The notes under the pieces were generated by a model. That model made no database searches. It had not been told where the DNA came from and was given only the letters and a program-made list of their open reading frames with translations. DNA of 64,000 nt from Bradyrhizobium sp. Rc3b (lineage in GTDB: Bacteria; Pseudomonadota; Alphaproteobacteria; Rhizobiales; Xanthobacteraceae): the NCBI RefSeq assembly GCF_900114915.1, contig NZ_FOUS01000009.1, positions 62,001-126,000 on the forward strand. Reading direction: 5' to 3'. The translations under genes were made by a program, and so were the position numbers. Of the stretch, positions 9,067-18,217 are shown piece by piece. Position 1 is the stretch's first letter. Every line of letters begins with the position of its first letter.

Positions 9067-9635
9067 TGGTTATGGGTCAGGCTCGGTTCGGTACGGTTCA
9101 GGATCTGCTTCAAGCCTATCCCATGGCGCGCTATGATATTGGCAAGGCCGAGGCCGACAAGCCATCGCTGGATTTCCTTCAGGAGGCCGCCGACGCGGGC
9201 AACTGGCACCAGGCCGTATCCTTCTGCGCCTACCTGCTCCCCCGTCGTGTGGCCGTCGCGTGGGGGTGCCGCTCGCTGCGACGGATGTTCGACCATTTCG
9301 ACGCCGACGACAGCAGGTCGCTGAATTTCGCCGAGACCTGGGTCCACCAATCGGATGAGCAATCCCGGAACAAGGCCCTGGCCGTCGGCAATGCCAACGA
9401 CCCCGAGCAGCCTGCAACATGGCTCGCGCTGGCGGCCGGCTGGTCTGGGGGAAGCGTGGTTCCCGCGGAATTTGCACCGGTTGAAGCCAAGCCCGATCAA
9501 GCCGCGCGGGCTGTGCGGGCTGCCGTGCTGATCGGCCTTTGCCGGCTTTCCCGTGACTCCCGGGACCGAATAATGACGACGTGCCTGAAGGATGGTATTC
9601 AATTGGCACGCGGCGAACCGCGCCCTCCACGCTAG
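9066..9635 (+). CDS. DUF6931-like protein of the type VI locus
   Basis: The 189-residue product has no signal peptide and no membrane segment. The region GNWHQAVSFCAYLLPRRVAV followed by AWGCRSL resembles DUF6931 proteins encoded next to type VI genes. That identification is from memory and moderately sure. The ATG overlaps the vgrG stop (TGATG), so it is coupled to VgrG synthesis, and fha follows after 12 bases. The position directly behind vgrG would suit a chaperone or adaptor for loading the spike, but this is inference. Confidence 0.65.
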   Translation: MVMGQARFGTVQDLLQAYPMARYDIGKAEADKPSLDFLQEAADAGNWHQAVSFCAYLLPRRVAVAWGCRSLRRMFDHFDADDSRSLNFAETWVHQSDEQSRNKALAVGNANDPEQPATWLALAAGWSGGSVVPAEFAPVEAKPDQAARAVRAAVLIGLCRLSRDSRDRIMTTCLKDGIQLARGEPRPPR

Positions 9636-9647
9636 CGAGACGACGTG

Positions 9648-11018
9648 ATGGTGCTTCGCTTCAATATCGAGAATGAACCGAATCTTCCGGATGGCGGACC
9701 TGTATCATTTACGGTCTCCGGCAGGCGTTCGGTCGATATTGGCCGGGACCGTCACCTCGACTGGACGCTGCCGGATCCGGCGCGGACGATTTCCGGCAAG
9801 CATTGCGAGGTGCAGTTTCGCGACGGCGGCTATTGGCTGCACGACGTCTCGACGAACGGCACTTTTCTCAACGGCGCCGACCAGCGCATGCGAGGGCCGC
9901 ACCGCCTGCGCGACGGAGACCGGCTCACGATCGGCCATTACATCATCGCCGTTTCGCTCGAGGATGACGCCGGCGGGCGCGCACCAAACCATGAGGCGCA
10001 ACACCAAGGATCTCTCGTCCAGCAACACGCCGACTACGGTGAGCTCTGGACCGCAGGTCGGGACGTACCTCCGCCGATCGACCCGCAGCAATTGAAGAAG
10101 CCGCGTGAGGCTGCGCGGCCCGTGAATCCGGAGTTTCTCGATTGGGCGGCCAGCGTCCCGGCACCGGGTGTGGATCCCGTCCGACGTTCGTCACCGATGC
10201 CTTCCTATCAGCCCTCTACGCAGGATGACATGAGCTGGGCGGCCGGTCCGGTTGCCGCCCCGAGACCGCAGGTCGAGCGACCGCCGGCGGTGCCGACCCC
10301 GCGCCGGCCGTCCGTGTGGACGGATGACGAACCCGCCGTTGCCCAGCCGGCGCAATCGCGGCAGCATGCGGAGGCGTCCCACCCGCCGCAGGCGCCAGAG
10401 GATGAACCCGTCAGGGCCATGGCAGCCGGCGGCGTGGAGTTCACGCGGATGGTGGCGCGCGCTGCCGGATTGCCCGACAATTTCTTTGCTCACCAGAGCG
10501 ATGCTGAACTCGCCGAACAGCTTGGCATCATCTTGCGCATGACTGTGGATAATCTAATGGCGCTGCTGCAGGCGCGAACCCAGGCCAAGCAGCTGACACG
10601 CAGCACCAGTCAGACCACGATTCAAGCCATCGAGAACAATCCGTTGAAGTTCTCGCCGAGCTCGGAAGAGGCATTGCGCATTCTGTTCGGACCACAGACG
10701 CGAAGTTACCTCGATGCGCAACGCGCTTTGGCGCAGGCCTTCGGCGACCTCAAATCACATCAATTGAGGACGTATATGGCGATGCAACACGCTGTCCATG
10801 AGCTGATCGCCGATATCGACCCCACGCTGATGGCGCGCGAACTGGAGCTTCAGCGCGGCGCAAACTCCTGGTTCGGAACGAACAAGAGCAAGCTCTGGGA
10901 CGAATTCCTGACGCGTTGGAAGGCGCGTCTCGGCCGTGACGGCGGCGCGCCGATCGAGATCTTTATGTTGCATTTCGCCGACTATTACGACCGTGCGAAT
11001 AAAGCTGATTCAAAGTGA
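9648..11018 (+). CDS. fha: type VI FHA-domain protein (Fha/TagH)
   Basis: Residues about 20-100 form a forkhead-associated domain (DPARTISGKHCEV, then DVSTNGTFLNG, with the phosphothreonine-binding R, S and N residues). A long Pro-rich linker follows (about 140-265). The C-terminal type VI FHA domain covers about 270-455 (AAGLPDNFFAHQSDAELAEQ, IENNPLKFSPSSEEALRILFG). In the threonine-phosphorylation pathway Fha is phosphorylated by PpkA and dephosphorylated by PppA to switch on assembly. Both enzymes are encoded downstream here. The ATG at 9648 is chosen over the adjacent GTG. Confidence 0.93.
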   Translation: MVLRFNIENEPNLPDGGPVSFTVSGRRSVDIGRDRHLDWTLPDPARTISGKHCEVQFRDGGYWLHDVSTNGTFLNGADQRMRGPHRLRDGDRLTIGHYIIAVSLEDDAGGRAPNHEAQHQGSLVQQHADYGELWTAGRDVPPPIDPQQLKKPREAARPVNPEFLDWAASVPAPGVDPVRRSSPMPSYQPSTQDDMSWAAGPVAAPRPQVERPPAVPTPRRPSVWTDDEPAVAQPAQSRQHAEASHPPQAPEDEPVRAMAAGGVEFTRMVARAAGLPDNFFAHQSDAELAEQLGIILRMTVDNLMALLQARTQAKQLTRSTSQTTIQAIENNPLKFSPSSEEALRILFGPQTRSYLDAQRALAQAFGDLKSHQLRTYMAMQHAVHELIADIDPTLMARELELQRGANSWFGTNKSKLWDEFLTRWKARLGRDGGAPIEIFMLHFADYYDRANKADSK

Positions 11019-11066
11019 CCGACTGGCGGCCGTGCGGTCGCTGCAATTTGTTGAGTGGATGCAGGA

Positions 11067-12404
11067 ATGTCTTGGTACAGCAAGGTTTTTTGGTCGGAAG
11101 GTCTGTTTCTGCGACCGCATCATTTGCAGCAGAACGACCGCTACATTGAGCATTTGCTGGAAAAGCGCGTTCGCTACACCACGCCGTACCCTTGGGGCTT
11201 CGCCCAGCTGGAGATCGACAAGGATCTTACCGAACAGAGCAAGTTCGCGGTGCGCAATGCGTCCGGCGTCATGCCGGACGGCACGCCGTTCGATATTCCC
11301 GCGGATAGCCCGATGCCGGAAGCGATCGAGGTGCCGGCAACGGCTGCGGGCCAGATCGTCTGGCTGATGATGCCGGTGGCGGCGCCAAATACCCGCGAGG
11401 TCGACGAGGACCGGACCGATAGCGCCAGTCGCTATGTTCGTACGTCGGAGACCTTCATCGACTCGACCTCGGCGCTGCGCATCGAGGAGGAGATCGACAT
11501 CGCCTATCCACGGCTGTCGTTCGAGCTGCGCAAGACCAGCAAGCCGGGATATATGGGCCTCGGCATAGCGCGCATTCTGGAGGTGCGCGACAAGAACATC
11601 CTGTTCGATGACAAATTCGTGCCGCCGATGCTGGTCTGCGCCGCGCACCCGATCATCGAGGGTTGGCTCAACCGGGTCATCGGCTGGGTCGAGACCAAGC
11701 TCGACGAGCTTGCGCGTTACGCGGTCGATCCGTCGTCTGGAGGCGGCTTGCAAAGCGTCGACTATCTGGTGTTGCAGGTGCTGAACCGCACCATTCCCGT
11801 CCTGACCCATTTCCAGCGTTCCGGCAGCGTGCATCCTGAGCGGCTGTACGAGGAACTGCTGAGGTTCGCGGGCGAACTTGCGACATTTGCGACGGCCGAG
11901 CGCCGCGCGCGCAACTATCCGACGTACGATCACGACGATCTCGAAAACGTGTTCACGCCCCTGGTGAGCGACATCCAGGATTTCCTGAGCGCGCGGCTCG
12001 GCCGGCGGGCGATCCGTCTGGAGATCATCGAACGCGCTCAGAACGCCTTCGTATCGCCGATCCGGGATCGGGCGCTGTTCCGAACCGCGACCCTGGTGCT
12101 GGAGGTTGCCGCGCGGCGACCGCTCGTGGAGATCCAGAACGATTTCCCGCACCTGTTCAAGGTCGGGCCGAACACGAAGATGAACGAGATCGTGCACGCA
12201 AACCTGCCGGGTCTGACCCTGGTGCATTTGCCGACGCCGCCACCGCACATCCGTGCCATCACCGATCACGTCTATTTCTATCTCGACCGCAAGTCGCCGC
12301 TATGGCCTGAGTTCAGCACGGCGGCCTCGATCGGGATGCACTTTTCCGGCGACTGGCCGGAGCTCGAGCTGTACCTTTGGGCCATCCTGGAAGACAGGCC
12401 ATGA
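11067..12404 (+). CDS. tssK: type VI secretion baseplate-membrane connector TssK
   Basis: The protein starts MSWYSKVFWSEGLFLRPHHL, the classic TssK N-terminus, and runs 445 residues, the normal length. Later hallmarks include GYMGLGIARILEVRDKNI and the C-terminal YFYLDRKSPLWPEF. TssK trimers link the baseplate wedges to the cytoplasmic parts of TssL and TssM. An in-frame GTG four codons upstream exists, but family starts agree with the ATG at 11067. The stop codon overlaps the tssL start (ATGA), implying coupled translation. Confidence 0.96.
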   Translation: MSWYSKVFWSEGLFLRPHHLQQNDRYIEHLLEKRVRYTTPYPWGFAQLEIDKDLTEQSKFAVRNASGVMPDGTPFDIPADSPMPEAIEVPATAAGQIVWLMMPVAAPNTREVDEDRTDSASRYVRTSETFIDSTSALRIEEEIDIAYPRLSFELRKTSKPGYMGLGIARILEVRDKNILFDDKFVPPMLVCAAHPIIEGWLNRVIGWVETKLDELARYAVDPSSGGGLQSVDYLVLQVLNRTIPVLTHFQRSGSVHPERLYEELLRFAGELATFATAERRARNYPTYDHDDLENVFTPLVSDIQDFLSARLGRRAIRLEIIERAQNAFVSPIRDRALFRTATLVLEVAARRPLVEIQNDFPHLFKVGPNTKMNEIVHANLPGLTLVHLPTPPPHIRAITDHVYFYLDRKSPLWPEFSTAASIGMHFSGDWPELELYLWAILEDRP

Positions 12405-13924
12405 GCGACAGGGACAAGCCGGTCAATCCTTTCGGTCGGGGCGAACGGACGATCATTCGTCCCAACCCGGGCGGGAAGTTGCCGTCGGCGCCGACCCCTC
12501 AGCCTCCGGCGGGCGAGTTGCCTGCGGCACGTCCGGCTTATTCGCCTTCGCCCGTGCCGTCGCGCGACACGCCAGCACCGCCGTCGTTTTCTCCCGTCCC
12601 GCAGGGCTCGAATTACGCCGCCCCGCCGGTCAGCCATCCGACCGAGGAATGGATCTCGACGCCGGCGCAAAACCAGACGCCACAGCCTCTATTGCCGCCG
12701 GGACCGCCGCTGCGCGTTGACGATCTGGTCGCGCCAAATGCCAATCCGGTGATGCGCGCTGCGGGCCCGTTGCTCCAACTGCTTGGCCGCCTGCGGGTGG
12801 CGCTCATGCGTGCGTCATTCGCCAGCCTGATGGAGCAGGTCGCAGATGCCATCAAGTTCTTCGAAAAGGACATCCGTTCAGCGGGCATTTCCGAGTATCA
12901 GGCCAATACCGCGAAATACATCCTGTGTGCGACGGCCGACGATATCGTGCAGCACATCCCGACCGAGGAGCGGCACGTTTGGACACAGTATTCGATGCTG
13001 AGCCGATTCTTCGGCGAGCGGGTCGGTGGAGTCCGCTTCTTCGAGATTCTCGACCATTTGAAAGTTGATCCGTTGATCAACTATCCGGTGCTCGAACTTC
13101 AGCACGCCTGCCTGGCGCTCGGCTTCCAGGGCATTCACCGTACATCGGCTGGCGGGCTTGCGAACCTGCAGCTGGTCCAGCGTAACCTTTACGAATTGCT
13201 GCGCCGGGTCCGGCCCAAAACGATGAGTGACCTGTCGCCCAATTGGCGCGGGCAGGCGCTGGCGAGCCGCCGGCAGCGTTTGCGTGTTCCGGTCTGGCTG
13301 GTCGCGGCTGTAGTTGCGGCGCTGCTGACCGGGTCCTATTTCGTGCTACGGACGCTTTTGGCCGGCCGGGCGGAGAATGCTGCCGAGGTCGCGCTCGCGC
13401 TCCATCCGGACGGTCCAATCGAACTCAAGCGCCGGGTCATTGCACCACCGCCACCGCCACCACCTCCGCCGCCGCCAGACCGCATCACCCAGTTGCAGCG
13501 CATCCGAAACGCCTTGGCGAAGGAGAACACCGCCTGCGCCATGACGGCGGACCAGACTGCGAGCTTCATCGTGATCAGGGTTTGCGACCTCGCGTTGTTC
13601 GCCTCGGGTCAGGCGACCATCCTCGACGGCTTCAAGCCGGTCGCGCTTCGCGTCGCGGCAACGCTCGACAAGGAGCCGGGACGCATCCGGGTCGTCGGCC
13701 ATACCGACAGTTCACCGATCCGCACGGTGCGCTTCCCGTCGAACTTCGAGTTATCGGTCGAGCGAGCCAAGGCGGTGGCCGCCGCACTCAAACCCGGCAT
13801 GACCGATGGTTCGCGCGTCGACATCGAGGGTAAGGGAGCCGATGCGCCGATCGCCAGCAATACGACACCTGAAGGGCGCGCCAAGAACCGGCGGGTCGAG
13901 ATCTTTATCGAGCGCAGTGAATAG
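12401..13924 (+). CDS. tssL: type VI inner-membrane protein TssL with C-terminal OmpA domain
   Basis: A Pro-rich N-terminal 100 residues lead into a DotU/TssL cytoplasmic domain (about 110-285, with KYILCATADDIVQHIP and the FFEILDHLKVDP stretch). A membrane segment follows at about 300-320 (VWLVAAVVAALLTGSYFVL), then an 11-proline spacer, then an OmpA-like peptidoglycan-binding domain (about 390-505, with VVGHTDSSPIR and GRAKNRRVEIFIE). This is the specialised, cell-wall-anchored TssL. It works with TssM and TssK. The start is fixed by the ATGA overlap with tssK. Confidence 0.96.
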   Translation: MSDRDKPVNPFGRGERTIIRPNPGGKLPSAPTPQPPAGELPAARPAYSPSPVPSRDTPAPPSFSPVPQGSNYAAPPVSHPTEEWISTPAQNQTPQPLLPPGPPLRVDDLVAPNANPVMRAAGPLLQLLGRLRVALMRASFASLMEQVADAIKFFEKDIRSAGISEYQANTAKYILCATADDIVQHIPTEERHVWTQYSMLSRFFGERVGGVRFFEILDHLKVDPLINYPVLELQHACLALGFQGIHRTSAGGLANLQLVQRNLYELLRRVRPKTMSDLSPNWRGQALASRRQRLRVPVWLVAAVVAALLTGSYFVLRTLLAGRAENAAEVALALHPDGPIELKRRVIAPPPPPPPPPPPDRITQLQRIRNALAKENTACAMTADQTASFIVIRVCDLALFASGQATILDGFKPVALRVAATLDKEPGRIRVVGHTDSSPIRTVRFPSNFELSVERAKAVAAALKPGMTDGSRVDIEGKGADAPIASNTTPEGRAKNRRVEIFIERSE

Positions 13925-13930
13925 GCAGAC

Positions 13931-13948
13931 ACCGCGGGCTCTCGCGGT
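13931..13948 (+). terminator. intercistronic hairpin between tssL and tssM
   Basis: ACCGCG and CGCGGT form a perfect 6-bp stem around the 6-base loop GGCTCT, 6 bases after the tssL stop, followed by only TTTG. It is too weak a U-tract for a clear terminator inside an operon, but could modulate tssM expression or mark a processing site. The structure is seen in the sequence; its function is not known. Confidence 0.35.
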
Positions 13949-13967
13949 TTGCGACAGGTACGGTTAG

Positions 13968-16900
13968 ATGCTTGCCAAGGACATTATCCGCATCATTCTC
14001 TACGGGGTCGGGCTCAGCTCGCTCGGAGCGGTGATCTACTTCGCCGGTCCCTTCATCGCATTCGGTGACTGGCGGCCGCTCGAGAACCATATTGTCCGGC
14101 AGATCGCTATTCTGCTGCTGACCACGGCCGTGGCGGCTGCTGTCGGTCTCAATCTGTTCAAGCGGCGCAAGAATGCCAAGGAGATTGCCGACGGTATCGC
14201 AGGTGCGGATCAGCCGGTCAGCGACGAGCCGGTGCTCAAGGAGCGCATGAAGGATGCGCTCGCGACGCTGAAGACCGCCAGTGGCAACAAGTCGGGCTAT
14301 CTCTACGATATACCCTGGTACGTCATCATCGGCCCGCCCGGCGCCGGCAAGACCACGGCGCTGGTCAATTCTGGCCTCAAATTTCCACTCGCGCGCGGCG
14401 CGACGCCGGCGGCGATCGCCGGGGTGGGTGGTACCCGCTATTGCGATTGGTGGTTTACCGACGAAGCGGTACTGATCGATACGGCCGGCCGCTACACCAC
14501 CCAGGACTCCAACAGCAAGGCCGACAAGGACAGTTGGCTGGCGTTCCTTGATATTCTGAAGAAGAGCCGGTCGCGCCAGCCGATCAACGGCGTTCTCGTC
14601 GCCATCAGTATCGAAGACATCCTGACGCTACCGAAGCAGGAGCTCGCACTCCACGCTGACGCCATCCGGATGCGCCTGCTCGAGCTGCACCAAAGGCTGA
14701 AGGTCAGCTTCCCGGTCTACGCGCTCTTTACCAAGGCCGATCTCGTTGCCGGGTTCACCGAATATTTCGCATATCTCGGCGAGACTGGTCGCCGTCAAGT
14801 CTGGGGTGCCACGTTCCAGACCGCAGACAAGAACCAAAATCTGGTGGGGCAGGTCCCGGTCGAGTTCGATCGTCTGCTGGAGCGCCTGAGCGAGGAAACG
14901 CTCGATCGTCTGCAGGACGAGCCGACGCCGCAGCATCGTGTGCAATTGTTCGGTTTCCCGGCGCAGATGGCGCGGCTCAAACCCCAGATTCACGACTTCC
15001 TCAACCAGATCTTCGAGCCGACGCGCTATCATGTCAATGCGAACCTGCGCGGGTTCTACTTCACGTCGGGCACACAGCAAGGCACGCCGATCGATCAATT
15101 GATCGGATCGTTGGCGCGTACGTTCGGCGCGGAGGAGGTTGGTTCCGGGTCCTATTCGGGCACAGGCAAGAGCTACTTCCTGGCAGATCTGATTTCCAAG
15201 GTCATCATCGGTGAGGCCGATTGGGTCTCGACCGACCGTGCCGCGGTACGCCGTGCACTGATCCTGAAGACCGCGGCGCTGTCGTTGATCGGACTGGTCT
15301 CGATAGGGCTGATCGCAGCCTGGCTGACGAGCTACAAGCGCAATTCCGATTTGATCGCGCAGAGCCTGCAGGCGGACGGGGAATATGCGACAGCCGGAGC
15401 GCCACTTATCAAGGAGACGCTGATCGCCGATCGCGATCTCGACAAGGTGCTGCCGCTGCTCTACCGGCTGCGCAATGCACCGGCGGGCTATGCATCGCGC
15501 AACGAGTCGGTGCCTCTGTCGGCCCGCTATGGCCTCAGTCAGCGCGCCCGGCTGCAATCGCCTGCGAATGCAGCCTATCATACGGCGCTCGAGCGCATGT
15601 TCCGGCCGCGCCTTCTGTATCGCCTGGAAGAGCAGCTCAACGCGCGCATCAACGAGCCGGCCTTCGTTTACGAGGCGCTGAAGGTCTACCTGATGCTTGG
15701 TGGTCTGCAGGCGCCGGATCGTCAGCTGATCCGCTCCTGGATGCATCGTGACTGGGCGGACAACCTCTATCCCGGCGCGACCAACGCGGAAGGGCGACGT
15801 CTGCTCGACGACAATCTCGCTGCGATGTTCGACCTCGAGACCGAGCAGCCGCCGCTGGTCGAACTTGACGGCCGACTGATCAAACAGGCCCAGAGCTCCC
15901 TTGCGCGCCTCAGTGTGTCGCAACGCGCCTACGAGTTCTTGAAGTCGGAGGCGCGTGCGTCGACGGCCGGCGATTGGATCGCCAGCCGACGCGGTGGTCC
16001 GGACATGGCCGTCGTGTTCGAATCCACGACGGGGCAACCGCTCGAGGCCCTGCGTGTGCCCGAGTTCTTCACCTATAACGGCTTCCATCAGAAATTCGTG
16101 GCGCGGCTGCCCGGACTGTCGGAGCGGATGAAGCGGGAACGCTGGGTTTTGGGCGAGGCCGGTCAGCAGTCGGCCGTCGACCAGCAATACGATAATTTGG
16201 CGGGCGATCTGCTCAGCATCTATTCCAACGATTTCGTGACGACCTGGCGAACGGCGCTCGGAAGCTTGCGTCTGAAGAAGCTGCTCGCTGACAAACCCAA
16301 ATACGAGGTGCTGCGGGCGCTTTCTGCGCCGACCTCACCGATGCGTCAGATCCTGGAATCGGTTCGCGACGAAACAACGCTGACAAAGGAACGCCCGAAG
16401 ACGGCGGGGAATTCCGTGGCACCTGCGGCGGCCGCCGTTCCGCCGGCCCCCGCACTCTTCACCAACGCCCAGGACGGTCCCCTTGGCGCGACAATCGAGG
16501 CCCAGTTCAGACCTTACCACGCCGTGCTCGAAGGCGAGAGTACCCGCCGCCCGATCGACTCGACCATTGCGAACCTGAACGACATCGCGCAGAGCCTCAC
16601 GCTGATCATCGAGAATCCGCAACTGACCGCGCAGGCGGCTGCCGCGCTTCAGACCCAGGTCGCAGCCCTTCGCAACAATGCCTCGCGGATGCCTCCGCCG
16701 TTCTCCGACATGCTGCGAGCGGCGGCTGCTGAGTTCGAAGGGAGCATCGCAGCCTCAACCGCGGGACAGATTCTGCAGACGCTGCGCGATCAGGTCACGC
16801 CTGCCTGCCAACAAGCAGTGACCAACCGCTATCCGTTCGTCCGGGGCAGCACCCAGGAAGTTCCGCTCGCGGACTTTGCCAAGGTATTCAGCCCGAACGG

Positions 16901-17516
16901 GATCATGGATAGGTTCTTCGCCCAATATCTCGCCCCTTACGCCGACACGTCCCGGCCGGAGTGGGTCTGGCGGAAGGAAAGTCCTGTCGGACGGTCGTTT
17001 TCTCCGGATACGCTCAAGCAATTCCAGAACGCTGCCCATATCCGGGATGCCTTCTTCCAGACGGGCGGGGCCGTGCCGGCGGTATCGTTCGCAATCCGGC
17101 CGCCCGGTTCAGCCGGACCGGGTGTGACCGTTAAGACCGAGATCGGCGGTACCACGATTACGAGCCCGACCAGTCCCGGACCAGCGACGACATCGTTTTT
17201 CGGCGGTCCGCAGCCTGCGCCTGCGCCTCAACCGCAGAACAACGCGCCGACGACGGTCTTATGGCCCGGGCCGTCGCCGCGAACGGCGATTTCCGTGAGC
17301 AACGACACGGGTCCGCCTTCCGTTCTCGAGCGAACCGGTCAATGGTCGTTGTTCCGGATGCTGGAAGCAGGTTCATTGGTGGCGAAGGCGGAAACTGCCA
17401 GCGCGACTTTCATCGTCGCCGGACGCGAGCTCCACTATCAGATCTCAACCGGATCGTTGCGCAATCCTCTGAACATGTCAGTGCTCCGCGAGTTTCGCTG
17501 CCCGACGGGAATATGA
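13968..17516 (+). CDS. tssM: type VI membrane-complex protein TssM (IcmF)
   Basis: The 1182-residue protein has two N-terminal membrane segments (about 7-33 and 44-64). A cytoplasmic NTPase-like domain follows with an intact Walker A, GPPGAGKTT, at 122-130 and a DTAGRY Walker B-like motif near 167. A third membrane segment lies near 425-445 (LILKTAALSLIGLVSIGLIAAWL), and then the large periplasmic IcmF/DUF1215 and C-terminal regions. TssM spans the envelope and normally binds the lipoprotein TssJ, which is not encoded in this window. The stop overlaps the tagF start. Confidence 0.96.
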   Translation: MLAKDIIRIILYGVGLSSLGAVIYFAGPFIAFGDWRPLENHIVRQIAILLLTTAVAAAVGLNLFKRRKNAKEIADGIAGADQPVSDEPVLKERMKDALATLKTASGNKSGYLYDIPWYVIIGPPGAGKTTALVNSGLKFPLARGATPAAIAGVGGTRYCDWWFTDEAVLIDTAGRYTTQDSNSKADKDSWLAFLDILKKSRSRQPINGVLVAISIEDILTLPKQELALHADAIRMRLLELHQRLKVSFPVYALFTKADLVAGFTEYFAYLGETGRRQVWGATFQTADKNQNLVGQVPVEFDRLLERLSEETLDRLQDEPTPQHRVQLFGFPAQMARLKPQIHDFLNQIFEPTRYHVNANLRGFYFTSGTQQGTPIDQLIGSLARTFGAEEVGSGSYSGTGKSYFLADLISKVIIGEADWVSTDRAAVRRALILKTAALSLIGLVSIGLIAAWLTSYKRNSDLIAQSLQADGEYATAGAPLIKETLIADRDLDKVLPLLYRLRNAPAGYASRNESVPLSARYGLSQRARLQSPANAAYHTALERMFRPRLLYRLEEQLNARINEPAFVYEALKVYLMLGGLQAPDRQLIRSWMHRDWADNLYPGATNAEGRRLLDDNLAAMFDLETEQPPLVELDGRLIKQAQSSLARLSVSQRAYEFLKSEARASTAGDWIASRRGGPDMAVVFESTTGQPLEALRVPEFFTYNGFHQKFVARLPGLSERMKRERWVLGEAGQQSAVDQQYDNLAGDLLSIYSNDFVTTWRTALGSLRLKKLLADKPKYEVLRALSAPTSPMRQILESVRDETTLTKERPKTAGNSVAPAAAAVPPAPALFTNAQDGPLGATIEAQFRPYHAVLEGESTRRPIDSTIANLNDIAQSLTLIIENPQLTAQAAAALQTQVAALRNNASRMPPPFSDMLRAAAAEFEGSIAASTAGQILQTLRDQVTPACQQAVTNRYPFVRGSTQEVPLADFAKVFSPNGIMDRFFAQYLAPYADTSRPEWVWRKESPVGRSFSPDTLKQFQNAAHIRDAFFQTGGAVPAVSFAIRPPGSAGPGVTVKTEIGGTTITSPTSPGPATTSFFGGPQPAPAPQPQNNAPTTVLWPGPSPRTAISVSNDTGPPSVLERTGQWSLFRMLEAGSLVAKAETASATFIVAGRELHYQISTGSLRNPLNMSVLREFRCPTGI

Positions 17517-18217
17517 CCATGCGTTGCGGTTTATTCGGCAAGATCGGCGCAAAACGCGACTTTATCGCAATCGCGACCCCGCGCAGCTTCCTTGAAGCCT
17601 GGGAGCCCTGGCTGCAGGCTGCGCTGTCCGCAAGTCGCCACCGACTGGGCGCAGATTGGCGGCAGGCTTTCGTGACCGCACCGGTTTGGCGATTTTGGCT
17701 CGGCGCCACGATCTGCGGCAGCTCGGTCACAGGGGCGATCATGCCATCGCTCGACGGGGTCGGGCGGTACTATCCATTGACGCTGCATGCAGCCGCGCGC
17801 GAAGGCGAGGTGTTGCCTTCACCGAACATCGATCCGCAGGATGAATGGTTCGGGCAAGCGGAGGCGTTTCTGCTTTCGACCTTGGATCAGGCCGCAACCT
17901 TTGAGCAGATATCCGATGCACTGGATCGTCTTGAGGCGCCGCGATTGCAAGAGGCTGCGGCCTGCGACCCATCGATCACGTTGCTTGGTACCGGCGCAGT
18001 AGCAAGTGGTCCGGCGGCCGATGCATTCCCGGGAATGTTTGCAGCGCTTTGCGCCGCCGCCCCGGAAGTCTACGCCGCGGCCAGCTTCTGGTGGACGGCC
18101 GGAGGCGAGGGGTTTCCGTCAATGGCGCTAAGCTACCGCGGATTGCCGGATCCGTTTCACTTCGCGATGCTGTTGACCGGCGATCTTGCCTCGGCGGGAC
18201 GGGATGACGCGCGATGA
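17513..18217 (+). CDS. tagF: type VI regulator TagF (ImpM family)
   Basis: The 234-residue product has the TagF start pattern CGLFGKIGAKRDFIAI and the PSLDGVGRYYPLTL stretch. TagF is a post-translational repressor that binds Fha and keeps the machine off, independently of or together with the kinase/phosphatase pair (family knowledge). The start ATG overlaps the tssM stop (ATGA). A longer open frame extends upstream inside tssM, but the family N-terminus and the overlap support 17513. The stop in turn overlaps the pppA start. Confidence 0.93.
   Translation: MTMRCGLFGKIGAKRDFIAIATPRSFLEAWEPWLQAALSASRHRLGADWRQAFVTAPVWRFWLGATICGSSVTGAIMPSLDGVGRYYPLTLHAAAREGEVLPSPNIDPQDEWFGQAEAFLLSTLDQAATFEQISDALDRLEAPRLQEAAACDPSITLLGTGAVASGPAADAFPGMFAALCAAAPEVYAAASFWWTAGGEGFPSMALSYRGLPDPFHFAMLLTGDLASAGRDDAR

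Noticed and set aside
13442..13479. CCN triplet run as a possible microsatellite
   Set aside because: It encodes the 11-proline spacer of TssL between membrane segment and OmpA domain, a normal linker.
14628..16187. Long antisense open frame opposite tssM
   Set aside because: It has no recognisable domain, is Arg/Gln-rich, and TssM is intact on the other strand.
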